Shown here: positions 8,646 to 17,761 of the stretch, piece after piece
Layout: the number at the start of each line of letters is the position of its first letter
Position numbering within the stretch: the first letter of the stretch is position 1
Origin: Citricoccus sp. SGAir0253
GTDB lineage: Bacteria; Actinomycetota; Actinomycetes; Actinomycetales; Micrococcaceae
Length of the DNA: 64,000 nt
NCBI RefSeq assembly: GCF_005877055.1
Contig: NZ_CP039424.1
Span: 186,001 to 250,000, forward strand
Direction: 5' to 3'
Translations under genes and position numbers: made by a program
Notes under the pieces: model-generated
What the model saw: the letters and a program-made list of their open reading frames with translations, nothing else
Databases searched by the model: none
Told to the model about the DNA's origin: nothing

Positions 8646-10476
8646 GCCGCAGCTCCGCGACGAACCCGTCCGGGCGCACCAGCACGGCCGTCCCGTCCGG
8701 CAGCCGCGCCTCGGGCGCCGCGCGGAAGGCGAACACCGGCAGGCCCGACGCCGGCCCGTCCGGTCCCGCGCCCGGTTCCGGACCGGCGCCCGCCGCCACG
8801 GCGAGCGCCGGCACCGCCGGGCGGCGGCTCCCCGTCCGGTGGTCCACCGCCAGGTCCCGGTGCTCCTCCGCCAGCGCGAGCGCGAGCGGGAGCGCGGCCG
8901 GGCCGTAGGCGTGGACCTGCCACCGCGGCAGGCACAGGGCCTCGTGGTTGTCCCCGCGGCCGTCGCCGCCGGGCACCGGACCCTCGTGGCCGGCGTCGGG
9001 AACCCACGGCAGGCGCCGGCCCACCACGCGCCCGCGCGGCTGCCCGGGCGGGCGGCGCGGGCCCGGACCCATCCAGTAGTGGATGCGCGTCTGGGACAGG
9101 TAGCCGAACAGCCGCCCGCCGGCGGGGGAGCGGGGCACCAGCCGCAGGACCACGGGCAGCACCACCGGCACCACCGCCGAGCGCACCACCCTGGCGAACG
9201 GGCGCAGGGAGGTCACGGCGGCGAAGACCCGGTCGGTCGAGCGCACGAGGGTCAGCGCCACCGGCCGGCGCTCGGCCTCGTAGCGCTCCAGCCGCGACTC
9301 GTCGGCCCGCCCGGCGAGCACGTCCGCGAGCGCGCACACGAGGTCCTGGGCGTCCTGCAGCCCCGTGTTCATGCCCTGCGCGCCCACCGGGGAGTGGATG
9401 TGCGCGGCGTCCCCGGCGAGGAACACCGCACCCGTCCGGAACGCCGCGGCCACCCGGTGGTGGACGCGGTAACGGCTGAACCAGGAGACGCCCGCGTAGG
9501 TGACGCTGAACCGCTCGGCCAGCGCCGCCCGCGCCCGTGCCTCCAGCCGGACGGCGCCGTCGTCGGGCGCGGCCTCCCCGCCCTCCGCCCCGGCGAGGTC
9601 CTCGGCACGCAGGATGCCCAGCAGCCTCGACCGGCGGCCGCCCCGCTCGTCGCGGCCCATCGGGAACGCCAGCATGAAGTGCTCCCCGGAGAACCGGATC
9701 TCGATCCCGTCGCCGAGGCCCTCCACCCCCGTCGCGTCGAGCACGTAGAACTCGTAGGGGCTCGTGCTGCCCTCGAACGGCGTGCCCAGCGCGTGCCGGA
9801 CGGGGGAGGAGGCGCCGTCGGCGGCGATCACGTACCGGGCGCGCACCGTCACCGGACCGGTGGGGGAGTCGAGCCCGACGGCGGGCCGGCCCTCCGGCGT
9901 CGTGCCCAGGGACCGGAAGGCGTGGCGCCAGGCGACCGGGCGCCCGACGGCGGCCAGGTGCTCGGCGAGGATCCGCTCGTTGGCGCTCTGCTCGAGGACG
10001 TGCAGCCCGGGGAAGGGCGTCAGTCCGTGTCCGATCCGGTCCAGGTGCACGGTGCCCAGCCGGTGCCGGCCCACCCCGGGGCTGACATTGCGGGCCAGCA
10101 CGGCTTCCCGCTCGACGGCCTCCGCGAGGCCCAGTTGCCGGTACACCTCCAGCGAGCGGGACTGCAGCCCCAGGGCACGGGACTCGCGCGTGGGGCCGGC
10201 CTTGGCGTCCACCACGACGGCGCGCAGGCCCAGCCGGGCGCACCACGCCCCGGCCATCAGGCCGGTGGGTCCGGCGCCGACCACGAGCACGTCCGTGGAC
10301 ACCACCCGCGGGGCCCGCGCGGAGGGGGTGGCCCCGGGCGCCGGGGGTGGGCCCGGCACGGAGCCCGGCGCAGGGGTGAGGGGCGCCGGACGCGGAGGCG
10401 GGACGGGGGCGGGTCGGGGCGACGGCGAGGGGGACGGGCGGCTTGACGGGCCGACCGGGGGGCCGCTGGCTGGCAT
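8632..10476 (-). CDS. FAD-dependent aromatic-ring-hydroxylase-type monooxygenase
   Basis: A 614-residue flavoprotein. The FAD-binding [12 protein letters not shown] follows a Pro/Ser/Ala-rich leader of about 55 residues. [18 protein letters not shown] and [28 protein letters not shown] are the DG and GD motifs of the PHBH/UbiH class, and the C-terminal region is a thioredoxin-like extension typical of PheA/TetX-type hydroxylases. The Pro-rich leader suggests that a GTG start just before [10 protein letters not shown] (about 10303) may be the real start. Its substrate is probably a phenolic or polyketide-like ring. Not obviously in an operon. Confidence 0.8.
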
Positions 10477-10582
10477 GCCCTCAGGGTAGGACGCCCGCGC
10501 GCGCCGCTCCATGGGCCGCGGGCTCCTTGACCGGGGCCTGCGCGGCTTCCCCGGGGTCCGTGCCGGCTGGCACGATGGCCGC

Positions 10583-10975
10583 ATGCACCGCCGCGTCGAG
10601 GTCCACGGGTCCGCGCCCCTGCCGGAGGCCTGGGACCGGTACGAGCGGTACGACGCCTGGCCCGGGTGGGCGCCGCACATCCGCCGGGTGGAGGCGGACG
10701 GCCCCCGGATCCGTCCCGGCGCGCGTGGCACCGTGCACGGGTACGGGGGGCTGCGCCTGCCCTTCCGCATCGACGCCGTGGACGCGACGGCCCGCACGTG
10801 GTCCTGGACGGTGTGGGCGCTGGGCCGACCGCTGCGGCTGCGCCACGACCTGGTGGCCGCGGACGGCGGGACGCGGGCCGGCGTCGACCTCGAGGGCCCG
10901 GCCCTGCTGGTGGCGCCCTACGCGCCCTTCACCCGCTGGCCGCTGCACCGTCTGGTCCGACGGGCCGGGGGCTAG
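10583..10975 (+). CDS. SRPBCC family protein
   Basis: A 130-residue protein of the cyclase/dehydrase SRPBCC type. It starts with HRRVEVHGSAPLPEAWDRYERYD, then WAPHIRRVEADG and successive beta strands (GTVHGYGGLRLPFRID, WSWTVWALGRPLRLRH), ending in a helix over the cavity. It has no catalytic residues typical of an enzyme, so ligand binding is the likely role. A TAGGCT -10 box for the next gene overlaps its last codons (10973-10978), so the two genes are adjacent but separately promoted. Confidence 0.65.
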   Translation: MHRRVEVHGSAPLPEAWDRYERYDAWPGWAPHIRRVEADGPRIRPGARGTVHGYGGLRLPFRIDAVDATARTWSWTVWALGRPLRLRHDLVAADGGTRAGVDLEGPALLVAPYAPFTRWPLHRLVRRAGG

Positions 10976-11009
10976 GCTGGACCCACGGACCATTCGAGGA
11001 GGACGGACC

Positions 11010-11798
11010 ATGAGGATCAGCGTCGGCCAGTTCCGCCCCACCGGCGTGGCGGCGGAGAACGTGGCCACGATCGAGCGCATGGCGGAGCGGGCCAAGGACG
11101 ACGGCGCCGAGCTCGTCCTCTTCCCCGAGGAGTCCATGTTCACCGTCCGGCACGTCCAGGGACCGCTCGCCGCGGCCGTCGACGCCGGCTGGTCCAGCTT
11201 CGTGCGCGACCTCACCCGGATCGCGGCGGACCTCGAGATCGCCGTCGTGGCGGGCGGCTACGAGCCCTCGGGCACCGACCGGCCGTACAACACCCTCGTG
11301 GCGATCGACGCGACGGGGCGGATCGTGGACACGTACCGCAAGATGCACCTCTACGACGCCTTCCGCTACCGGGAGTCCGAGCGGATCACCCCGGGGGAAC
11401 GGGACCTGTCCATCGCCGAGCTGGGCGGGCTGCGCTTCGGCATGATGACCTGCTACGACCTGCGCTTCCCCGAGGTGTCCCGCGCCCTGGCCGTGGCGGG
11501 GGCGGACGTGCTGCTGGTGCCCGCCGCCTGGTTCAAGGGCGACCACAAGATCGAGCACTGGCAGACCCTGCTGAAGGCGCGCGCCGTGGAGAACACCGTG
11601 TGGGTGGTGGCCGCCGGGACCCGCAGCGACAACACGATCGGCCACTCGGCGATCGTGGACCCGCTGGCGATCCCCGTGGCCTACCTCGGCGAGGAGGGCG
11701 AGGCGATCGCGACGGCGGAGGTCACCCGGGAGCGGATCGACGAGGTCCGCGAGTTCCTCCCCGTGCTCGCCAACCGCCGCACCGACATCCTGGGCTGA
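11010..11798 (+). CDS. Nitrilase-superfamily carbon-nitrogen hydrolase
   Basis: A 262-residue hydrolase with the full Glu-Lys-Cys triad: Glu in LVLFPEESMF, Lys in DTYRKMHLYDAF, and the nucleophilic Cys in GMMTCYDLRFPE. AWFKGDHKIEHWQTLLKARAVENTVWVVAAG is the usual substrate-pocket segment. Size and motifs fit the Nit/omega-amidase branch, which removes amide groups from small acids such as alpha-ketoglutaramate. The ATG at 11010 follows a GAGGAGG ribosome site, and a TAGGCT box lies 32 bases upstream of it. Confidence 0.85.
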   Translation: MRISVGQFRPTGVAAENVATIERMAERAKDDGAELVLFPEESMFTVRHVQGPLAAAVDAGWSSFVRDLTRIAADLEIAVVAGGYEPSGTDRPYNTLVAIDATGRIVDTYRKMHLYDAFRYRESERITPGERDLSIAELGGLRFGMMTCYDLRFPEVSRALAVAGADVLLVPAAWFKGDHKIEHWQTLLKARAVENTVWVVAAGTRSDNTIGHSAIVDPLAIPVAYLGEEGEAIATAEVTRERIDEVREFLPVLANRRTDILG

Positions 11799-11861
11799 GG
11801 ACGGCGCGGGCCTCACAGCAACCTCCCAGCTGCTGCCCATTCCCTTCCCACACCGCATTCC

Positions 11862-11960
11862 TATGCTGGAGTCACCTCATCAAGGTGCGAGTGATGACAG
11901 AGGGCCCCGGGCCCGGCACGATGCGTTCCCCTCACGCAGCCGGACTACCCGGGGCCCTGC
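11862..11960 (+). ncRNA. Candidate structured small RNA, copy 1
   Basis: A TATGCT box (11862-11867) is followed by a short stem-loop CACCT-CATCA-AGGTG, the spacer GCGAGTGATGACAG, and a long hairpin. In the long hairpin GGGCCCCGGG (11902-11911) pairs perfectly with CCCGGGGCCC (11948-11957), the inner CCGGC pairs with GCCGG, and TGCGT pairs with ACGCA around a C-rich TCCCCTC loop. The same sequence and fold recur at 12064-12173 and, inverted, at 21521-21619. Differences among copies fall mostly in unpaired positions. No -35 box is evident. It could be an sRNA with its own promoter or a mobile hairpin repeat. Confidence 0.5.
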
Positions 11961-12063
11961 CATGCCCGGAGCCGCCCCCGTCTCCGCTGGGCTCCCCTCG
12001 GGCCGCTCCAGGACTGCCAGCCAGCTCACAGTCTGCGCCCGGCCTCCGCACAACCACGGCCCC

Positions 12064-12173
12064 TAGTCTGGTGGAACCTCATCAAGGTGCGAGTGATGAA
12101 GGTGCGAGTGATGACAGGGGCCCCGGGCCCGGCATGCGATTCCCCTCCGCAGCCGGTCGCCCGGGGCCCTGCT
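12064..12173 (+). ncRNA. Candidate structured small RNA, copy 2
   Basis: TAGTCT (12064-12069) replaces the -10-like box. The 15-base unit AAGGTGCGAGTGATG is tandemly duplicated at 12084-12113. The long hairpin is kept: GGGCCCCGGG at 12118-12127 pairs with 12160-12169, CCGGC pairs with GCCGG, and the innermost stem is now TGCG/CGCA with the C-rich loop retained. The inner stem lost both partners of one pair together, which supports selection on structure. Confidence 0.5.
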
Positions 12174-12361
12174 GGTGCCCCCGGTCGTTTGGATCGGCCC
12201 GGACCCCGGGGCCACGGCCTCCGGGGTCCGGGCCCGCACGTGAACCCCGCGCGTCCCCGGCATGTTCCCGGCCTGCTGCACCCGGCCCGCCGACTGCGTA
12301 GGGTGGGCAGGGTCCACCCCGGTGGACGCCATCCGCAGGCCACGAACCCCAGGAGGACACC

Positions 12362-12619
12362 ATGCGCTTCAGGAACATCGTCGACCAGGCGAAGTCCTAC
12401 CTCAACAGCCCCCAGGGCCGGCAGACCCTGGACGGCATCGCCCGGGCAGCCCGGCAGCGGGGGAGCCGGCCGCGCGGCACCACCCCCGGCACCACACCCG
12501 GCGGTACCACCGGCCGGGCCTCGGGCGTGGACCGCGCGCTGGGGATGGCCGAGCGCTTCCTGCGCAACCGCGGGGGCCGCGGCGGGCGGCCGGGCGGCGG
12601 CGTCCCGCCGCGCTACTGA
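12362..12619 (+). CDS. Small basic hypothetical protein
   Basis: An 85-residue protein preceded by an AGGAGGA ribosome site. The N-terminus (MRFRNIVDQAKSYLNSPQGR) is an amphipathic helix, the middle is a TTPGTTPGGTTG low-complexity linker, and the end is Arg/Gly-rich (NRGGRGGRPGGG). I do not recognise a family. The helix-plus-RGG composition would fit a nucleic-acid-associated or antitoxin-like protein, but that is guesswork. It lies downstream of two copies of the structured repeat and converges with recQ. Confidence 0.55.
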   Translation: MRFRNIVDQAKSYLNSPQGRQTLDGIARAARQRGSRPRGTTPGTTPGGTTGRASGVDRALGMAERFLRNRGGRGGRPGGGVPPRY

Positions 12620-12643
12620 CCGCTCCCGGGCGACCCCTCCGGA

Positions 12644-14275
12644 TCAGGCGCGGCGCAGCAGGCCCTGTTCCTCGATCGCCTCGCGGGACAGGGTCCGGTA
12701 GCCCTGCTCCTCGAAGAGGACGGTGAGCCGGTCGTCCTCCACGCTCATGACGGTGCCGGGTCCCCACTCGCGGTGCTCCACGGCGCTCTGCAGGGGGAAC
12801 TCGGCGTCGTCGTGGGTGAGGTCCTCGGCGGTGCCGGCGTCGCACGCGTCGCAGTTCCCGCAGGGGTCCGCCAGCTCCTCGCCGAAGTAGCCCAGCAGGT
12901 ACTGGCGGCGGCAGCCGTCCGTCTCCGCATAGCCGCGCATCATCTCGATCCGGGTCTCGTCGATCCGCTCCATCCGCTCGGCGGTCTCCTCGGCCAGGCG
13001 GACCGCCTCCTCCGGGGTGGTGCCGGCCGCGGCGAGGGCCAGGCCCCGGCGGGAGGCGCCCACCACGCCCGCGGCCTGGAGCAGGTTCACGGTGCCGGTG
13101 ACGCGGCGGGCGCTGACGTCCAGGGCCTCCTTGAGCCGGGTCAGCCGCACGGGCCCGGAGGCCTCCTGCAGGAGGCGCACCACGGAGACCACCACGTCCG
13201 CGTCGGCGTGGCGGGCGCCGAAGAACCGGCGCAGGCCGAGGTCCTCGCTGCGGTAGTGCAGCACCACCTGCGCGGGCTCGCCGTCGCGGCCGGCGCGGCC
13301 CGCCTCCTGGTAGTAGGTGTCCAGCGAGTCCGGGATGTCGGCGTGCACCACGAAGCGCACGTCCGCCTTGTCGATCCCCATGCCGAAGGCGCTCGTGGCG
13401 ACCACCACGTCGAGCGCGCCCTCGAGGAACCCCTCCAGCACCTGCTCGCGGTCCGCCGCCCGGCGCCCGGCGTGGTACGGCTGCGCCGTCATCCCGCGCT
13501 CCTGCAGGGCCTGGGCGTACTCCTCGGCCTCCCGGCGCGTGGCGGTGTAGAGCAGGCCCGGTCGGGGCAGCCCGCCCACCTGGTCCAGCACGGCCCGGCG
13601 CTTCTGCTCGGCCTCGTGGTGGCGCTCGACGGCGAGGTGCAGGTTCGGGCGGTCGAAGCCCAGGGCGAGGACCAGGGGGTCCCGCAGGCCCAGCCCCTCG
13701 ACGATCTCCCGGCGCACCGGCGTGGAGGCGGTCGCGGTCAGCGCGATGACGGCCGGGGAGCCGATGCGCTGGCGGGCCGCGCCGAGGCGCAGGTAGTCGG
13801 GCCGGAAGTCGTGGCCCCACGCGGAGACGCAGTGTGCCTCGTCCACCACGAGGAACGCAGGCCGCAGCGCGCGGACGCGCGCCAGGACGTCGTCCTTGGC
13901 CAGCTGCTCCGGGGTGAGGAACAGGAACGTGGCCTCTCCCTCCTCGACGGCGCGCCAGGCGGCCTCCTGCTCCCGCTGGCGGATCGAGGAGTTGACCGCC
14001 ACGGCGTGCGTCCGGGCCCGGTCGGCGAGTTCGTTGAGCCCGTCCCGCTGGTCGGCCTGCAGGGCGATGAGCGGGGAGACGACCACGGACGGTCCCTCGG
14101 CGAGCAGCCCGGCGAGCTGGTAGATGGCCGACTTCCCGTAGCCGGTGGGCATCACCGCGAGCACGTCCCGGCCGGCCACCGCCGCCTCCACGGCCTCGGC
14201 CTGGCTCGGGCGCAGCTCCTCCCAGCCGAAGACGTCGTGGGCGAGCGCGTGGACGTCCTGCGGGGTCTGCGTCAT
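12644..14275 (-). CDS. recQ: RecQ-family ATP-dependent DNA helicase
   Basis: A 543-residue 3'-5' helicase. FGWEELRPSQAEAVEAAVAGRD opens motif 0, Walker A is MPTGYGKSAIYQ, motif II is VVDEAHCVSAWGHDFRPDY, and VVATSAFGMGIDKADVRFVVH with YYQEAGRAGRDG are motifs V and VI. The RecQ zinc cluster is in CRRQYLLGYFGEELADPCGNCDAC. A winged-helix region is reduced, no HRDC domain is present, and the end (REWGPGTVMSVEDDRLTVLFEEQGYRTLS) is the short form common in actinobacteria. Role: recombination and replication-fork repair. Confidence 0.93.
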   Translation of the reverse strand: MTQTPQDVHALAHDVFGWEELRPSQAEAVEAAVAGRDVLAVMPTGYGKSAIYQLAGLLAEGPSVVVSPLIALQADQRDGLNELADRARTHAVAVNSSIRQREQEAAWRAVEEGEATFLFLTPEQLAKDDVLARVRALRPAFLVVDEAHCVSAWGHDFRPDYLRLGAARQRIGSPAVIALTATASTPVRREIVEGLGLRDPLVLALGFDRPNLHLAVERHHEAEQKRRAVLDQVGGLPRPGLLYTATRREAEEYAQALQERGMTAQPYHAGRRAADREQVLEGFLEGALDVVVATSAFGMGIDKADVRFVVHADIPDSLDTYYQEAGRAGRDGEPAQVVLHYRSEDLGLRRFFGARHADADVVVSVVRLLQEASGPVRLTRLKEALDVSARRVTGTVNLLQAAGVVGASRRGLALAAAGTTPEEAVRLAEETAERMERIDETRIEMMRGYAETDGCRRQYLLGYFGEELADPCGNCDACDAGTAEDLTHDDAEFPLQSAVEHREWGPGTVMSVEDDRLTVLFEEQGYRTLSREAIEEQGLLRRA

Positions 14276-14394
14276 GGCGCCACTCTACGCACCGGCCGGG
14301 CGACGGCAGGGCACCGGCCCTTTACGCGGCCCGGCGCAACCGGAAGGGTGGGGGGTTCAGAGTTGAACGGGAACACTGGAAGGCAGGAACACCC

Positions 14395-14940
14395 ATGGCC
14401 GGAAACCTCCTGGCACGATCCATCCACGACCTCACCGCCGCCGCGTGGTTCGGCGGCTCCCTCATGGGGGCCGTGGGACTGAACGGGGCCACCGCCGAGG
14501 CCAAGGACCCCACCGAGCGAACCCGGCTGTCCAGCCTCGGCTGGAAGAGGTGGGCGCCCGTGCAGACGGCGGCCTTCGCCGCGCACCTGGGCACGTGGGC
14601 CCCTATCCTGTGGGAGAACAAGGGCCGCTACGCCGCCCAGGAGGGCGTCATGCGCTACACGTGGCTCAAGGCCGGCGTGACCCTCGCCGGCGCCGCCGTG
14701 ACCCTGTACTCCGGCGTGCTCGGGAAGAAGGTGGACGAGCTCTCCCACCAGGGGGCGCAGGGGGCCACCGAGCCCACGCCCACGGCCTCGCCGGAGCTGA
14801 AGTCGGCCCAGGACCAGTTGCGCATGCTGCAGTGGACCATCCCGGCCTTCGCCGGGACGGTGATCGTCCTGGGCGCCCTGCACGGCGAGATGCAGCGGCC
14901 CCAGAACGTCAAGAAGGGGCTGCTGAACCTGGGCCACTGA
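14395..14940 (+). CDS. Conserved membrane protein of unknown function
   Basis: A 181-residue protein. SIHDLTAAAWFGGSLMGAVGLNGA near the start, KRWAPVQTAAFAAHLGTWAPIL in the middle, WLKAGVTLAGAAVTLYSGVLG and a final segment around WTIPAFAGTVIVLGALHG give about four hydrophobic segments, resembling DUF4149-like or DoxX-like integral membrane proteins. GNLLARSIHDLTAAAWFGGSL recurs in actinobacterial hypotheticals with no known function. It is divergent from recQ. Confidence 0.6.
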   Translation: MAGNLLARSIHDLTAAAWFGGSLMGAVGLNGATAEAKDPTERTRLSSLGWKRWAPVQTAAFAAHLGTWAPILWENKGRYAAQEGVMRYTWLKAGVTLAGAAVTLYSGVLGKKVDELSHQGAQGATEPTPTASPELKSAQDQLRMLQWTIPAFAGTVIVLGALHGEMQRPQNVKKGLLNLGH

Positions 14941-14962
14941 CCTCAGGGGCACGCACCGAACG

Positions 14963-14998
14963 CGAGGAGGCGGGGCCCGTCCGGGCCCCGCCTCCTCG
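14963..14998. terminator. Strong hairpin terminator
   Basis: A 16-base arm (14963-14978) is perfectly complementary to 14983-14998 around a GTCC loop, followed by TTCGT. It sits between the convergent membrane-protein gene (ends 14940) and the CoA-binding gene (ends 15065). Confidence 0.9.
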
Positions 14999-15064
14999 TT
15001 CGTGCTCCTGCCGGCTCCGGACCAGTCGGTCCGGATGCTGCCGGTCCGTCCGGACTCGCCGGTC

Positions 15065-15580
15065 CTAGCGGTCCAGCTCCTGGCGCTTCGAGGAGATGAC
15101 CCCCGTGTTGAAGCCGGCCAGGTTCAGCCCGCCGTGGAACCGGGCGTGCTCGATCTTCACGCACCGGTCCATGACGATGTCCATGCCGTAGGACTCCGCC
15201 AGATGGGCGGCGTCCTCGTTCCAGATGCCCAGCTGCAGCCACACGGCCTTCGCGCCGGCCTCGTGGGCCTCCTCGATGATGCCGGGGGCGTCCGAGGCCT
15301 TGCGGAACACCTCCACGAGGTCCGGGACCTCGGGCAGGTCTGCCAGCGAGGCGTACACCGGGTGGCCGAGGATCTGCTTGCCCTGCTCGGCCAGGATCGG
15401 GTTGACGAAGTACACCCGGAACGTGGTCGAGGACAGCAGGTAGGTGGCCACGAAGTAGGACGCGCGCGCGGGCTTGTCCGAGGCGCCGACGATGGCGATG
15501 GACCCCGTCCGGCGCAGCAGCGCGAGCCGGTCGGGGGCCGAGGGGCCGGTCCAGGTGCGGTCGGGCAGTGCGGTGCTCAT
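15065..15580 (-). CDS. CoA-binding domain protein (YccU-like)
   Basis: A 171-residue single Rossmann-type CoA-binding domain: SIAIVGASDKPARASYFVATYL is the nucleotide loop, then FRVYFVNPILAEQGKQILGHPVYASLADLP and AVWLQLGIWNEDAAHLAESYGMDIVMDRCVKIEHARF. These are the landmarks of YccU-type proteins, which bind CoA but lack the ligase domains of succinyl-CoA synthetase. Its ATG overlaps the stop of the upstream sulfhydrylase by four bases, so the two are translationally coupled. The link suggests a sulfur or acyl-CoA metabolic role, not defined. Confidence 0.85.
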   Translation of the reverse strand: MSTALPDRTWTGPSAPDRLALLRRTGSIAIVGASDKPARASYFVATYLLSSTTFRVYFVNPILAEQGKQILGHPVYASLADLPEVPDLVEVFRKASDAPGIIEEAHEAGAKAVWLQLGIWNEDAAHLAESYGMDIVMDRCVKIEHARFHGGLNLAGFNTGVISSKRQELDR

Positions 15581-17007
15581 GCGGAGGCCTCCTGGGATGC
15601 GTCCTGGGTTGCGGTGCCGACGGCGGCCGGGGCGTTCCCGCTCGGGTCACCCGTGGCGGGGGCCGGGACGGAGTCCGGGACCGGCGCCTCGTCCGCGGCG
15701 GCCGCCGGGGCCGACGTCGGGCCGTTCACGGCCGCCTCGAGGGCCTGGTCCAGGTCCCACAGGATGTCCTCGACGTCCTCGATGCCGACCGAGATGCGGA
15801 TCAGGTCCTCGGGGATGCCGCCGGCCACGAGCTGCTCGGCCGTGAGCTGCTGGTGGGTGGTGGAGGCGGGGTGCAGGACCAGGGTCTTGGCGTCGCCGAT
15901 GTTGGCCAGGTGGCTGGCCAGCTGCAGGTTCGCGATGAACTCGGCACCGGCCTCCCGGCCACCCTTGACGCCGAAGCTGAACACGGAGCCCACGCCCAGC
16001 GGCAGCAGCTGCCTGCCGCGCTCGTGGTGCGGGTGGGACGGGAGCCCGGCGTAGTTGACCCAGCTGACGCGCTCGTCCGCCTCGAGCCACTCGGCCACGC
16101 GCTGGGCGTTGGCCAGGTGGGCGTCCATGCGCTGGGCGAGGGTCTCCACGCCGATCATGAGCTGGAACGCGGACTGCGGGGACAGCGAGGGGCCGAAGTC
16201 GCGCAGCTGCTCCGAGCGCAGCTTCGTCAGGAAGCCGTACTCGCCGAAGTTGCCCCACCAGGACACGTCCCCGTAGGACGGCACCGGCTCGGTCATCGCC
16301 GGGAACTTGCCGTTGTCCCAGGGGAACAGCCCGGACTCCACGACCACGCCGCCCAGGGTGGTGCCGTGGCCGCCGAGGAACTTCGTGGCGGAGTGGATGA
16401 TGATGTCCGCGCCGTGCTCGAACGGGCGGATGAGGTACGGCGGGGTGAGCGTGGAGTCGACCACGAGCGGCACGCCGGCCTCGTGGGCCACGCGGGCCAG
16501 GCCCGGCAGGTCCACGATGTCCCCGGACGGGTTGGCGACGACCTCGGTGTAGACGGCCTTGGTGTTCGGCCGGATGGCCGCGGCGAAGTCCTCGGCCTCC
16601 ATCGAGTTCACGAAGGTGGTCTCGATCCCGAAGCGGCGCAGCGAGACGTCCAGCTGGGTGATGGTGCCGCCGTAGAGCTTGGAGGAGGCCACGATGTGGT
16701 CCCCGGCCTGGGCGAGCGCCGCGAAGGTGACGAACTCGGCGGCCATGCCGGACGCCGTCGCCACCGCGCCGATGCCGCCCTCGAGCGAGGCGATCCGCTC
16801 CTCGAACGCGGCGACCGTGGGGTTGCCGATGCGGGAGTAGATGTTGCCGTACTTCTGCAGCGCGAAGAGGTTGGCGGCGTCCTGCGCGGACTCGAACACG
16901 TAGGAGGTGGTCTGGTGGATCGGCACGGCGCGGGAGCCGTGGACGGCGTCGGGGACGGCACCGGCGTGCAGGGCGCGGGTGCGGAAGCCGAACTGGTGTT
17001 CTGCCAC
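15577..17007 (-). CDS. metY: O-acetylhomoserine sulfhydrylase (PLP, Cys/Met metabolism)
   Basis: A 476-residue PLP enzyme making homocysteine from O-acetylhomoserine and sulfide. FGFRTRALHAGAVPD opens the protein, VASSKLYGGTITQLDVSL and VVDSTLTPPYLIRPFEHGADI follow, and the PLP lysine is in SATKFLGGHGTTLGG. The family usually ends near residue 430; here about 45 extra Ala/Pro/Ser-rich residues follow the last conserved segment (DLIRISVGIEDVEDILWDLDQAL). It is the first gene of a two-gene operon with the CoA-binding protein. Cystathionine-gamma-synthase-like specificity is less likely because of the long insert around residue 250. Confidence 0.88.
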   Translation of the reverse strand: MAEHQFGFRTRALHAGAVPDAVHGSRAVPIHQTTSYVFESAQDAANLFALQKYGNIYSRIGNPTVAAFEERIASLEGGIGAVATASGMAAEFVTFAALAQAGDHIVASSKLYGGTITQLDVSLRRFGIETTFVNSMEAEDFAAAIRPNTKAVYTEVVANPSGDIVDLPGLARVAHEAGVPLVVDSTLTPPYLIRPFEHGADIIIHSATKFLGGHGTTLGGVVVESGLFPWDNGKFPAMTEPVPSYGDVSWWGNFGEYGFLTKLRSEQLRDFGPSLSPQSAFQLMIGVETLAQRMDAHLANAQRVAEWLEADERVSWVNYAGLPSHPHHERGRQLLPLGVGSVFSFGVKGGREAGAEFIANLQLASHLANIGDAKTLVLHPASTTHQQLTAEQLVAGGIPEDLIRISVGIEDVEDILWDLDQALEAAVNGPTSAPAAAADEAPVPDSVPAPATGDPSGNAPAAVGTATQDASQEASA

Positions 17008-17158
17008 GAGGGTCCTTCCAGCAGGGGAGGGGTCCGGCGGCGCGGGCGCGCGCCGGATCCGTTTCGTCTCATTGTTCCCGACCTCGGCCCCCTCCGGGCA
17101 ACTGGGGGTAGAAAGATGACCCGGCGGGCCCGGGACGCAGGCCCGCTAGCCTTGCCGC

Positions 17159-17692
17159 ATGCCCTCCGACCCGGTCCGCCTCCTGCTCCTGGCCGACACG
17201 CACGTCCCGCGCCGGGCCCGCGCGCTCCCGGCACAGGTGTGGGACGCGGTGGAGGCGGCCGACGTCGTGTTCCATGCCGGGGACTGGCAGGTGCCGGAGC
17301 TGCTGGACGAGCTGGAGGCCCGTGCCCGGCGGCTGGTGGGCGTGTGGGGCAACAACGACGGCCCGGAGCTGCGCGAACGCCTGCCGGAGACGGCGCGGGT
17401 GGAGATCGGCGGCGTGCGCCTCGCCATGACCCACGAGACGGGCGCTGCCAAGGGCCGGGAGCGGCGGATGGCCGCGGCGTTCCCGGACGCGGACGTGCTG
17501 GTGTTCGGCCACAGCCACATCCCGTGGGACACCGTGGCGGGGCCGGACACCGCGAACCCGGGGCTGCGCCTGCTCAACCCGGGCTCGCCCACGGACCGCC
17601 GCCGCCAGCCCGAGTGCACCCTGATGACGGCGCTCGTGCGGGACGGGGTCCTGGCCGAGGTGCGGCTGGTCCCGGTGGACCGCACGCCCTGA
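17159..17692 (+). CDS. Metallophosphoesterase, YfcE/MJ0936-like
   Basis: A 177-residue phosphodiesterase with the full dimetal pattern: LADTHVPRR (D-x-H), VFHAGDW (GD), GVWGNNDGPELRERLP (GNHD-type, with Asn-Asn-Asp), MTHETG and VFGHSHIPW (GHxH). Size and motifs fit the small YfcE/YsnB class acting on phosphodiesters. A TAGCCT box ends seven bases before the ATG (17147-17152), so the mRNA is probably leaderless. Its 3' end is tandemly repeated after the stop codon. Confidence 0.85.
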   Translation: MPSDPVRLLLLADTHVPRRARALPAQVWDAVEAADVVFHAGDWQVPELLDELEARARRLVGVWGNNDGPELRERLPETARVEIGGVRLAMTHETGAAKGRERRMAAAFPDADVLVFGHSHIPWDTVAGPDTANPGLRLLNPGSPTDRRRQPECTLMTALVRDGVLAEVRLVPVDRTP

Positions 17693-17719
17693 CCCGCACC
17701 CCCTGACCGCACCCCCTGA
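17680..17719 (+). repeat. Tandem 13-bp repeat spanning a stop codon
   Basis: CCGCACGCCCTGA at the end of the phosphoesterase gene is followed by two further copies, CCGCACCCCCTGA, at 17694-17706 and 17707-17719, each carrying a TGA. It lies about 40 bases before the palindromic repeat at 17762. Confidence 0.7.
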
Positions 17720-17761
17720 CCGGCCTCCCGCCGGCCCGCGCTCCCGGTCCTGCCGGGGAAT

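Larger units (their letters stand above)
11799..12361. other. 563-base intergenic region carrying two copies of a structured repeat
   Basis: Between the nitrilase gene and the small gene at 12362 there is no credible coding sequence. The region carries copies 1 and 2 of the candidate small RNA, about 200 bases apart in the same orientation, plus GC-rich sequence of no recognisable type. Confidence 0.6.

Noticed and set aside
10568-10582. TGGCACG-ATGG-CCGCA, a -24/-12-like sequence before the SRPBCC gene at 10583
   Set aside because: The -12 part has GC but not TTGC, and transcription would start inside the coding sequence. Chance match in GC-rich DNA.
11873-12175. Known 6C RNA family
   Set aside because: Loops are C-rich, but the fold and conserved sequences do not match the two-hairpin 6C layout as I know it; treated as unassigned.
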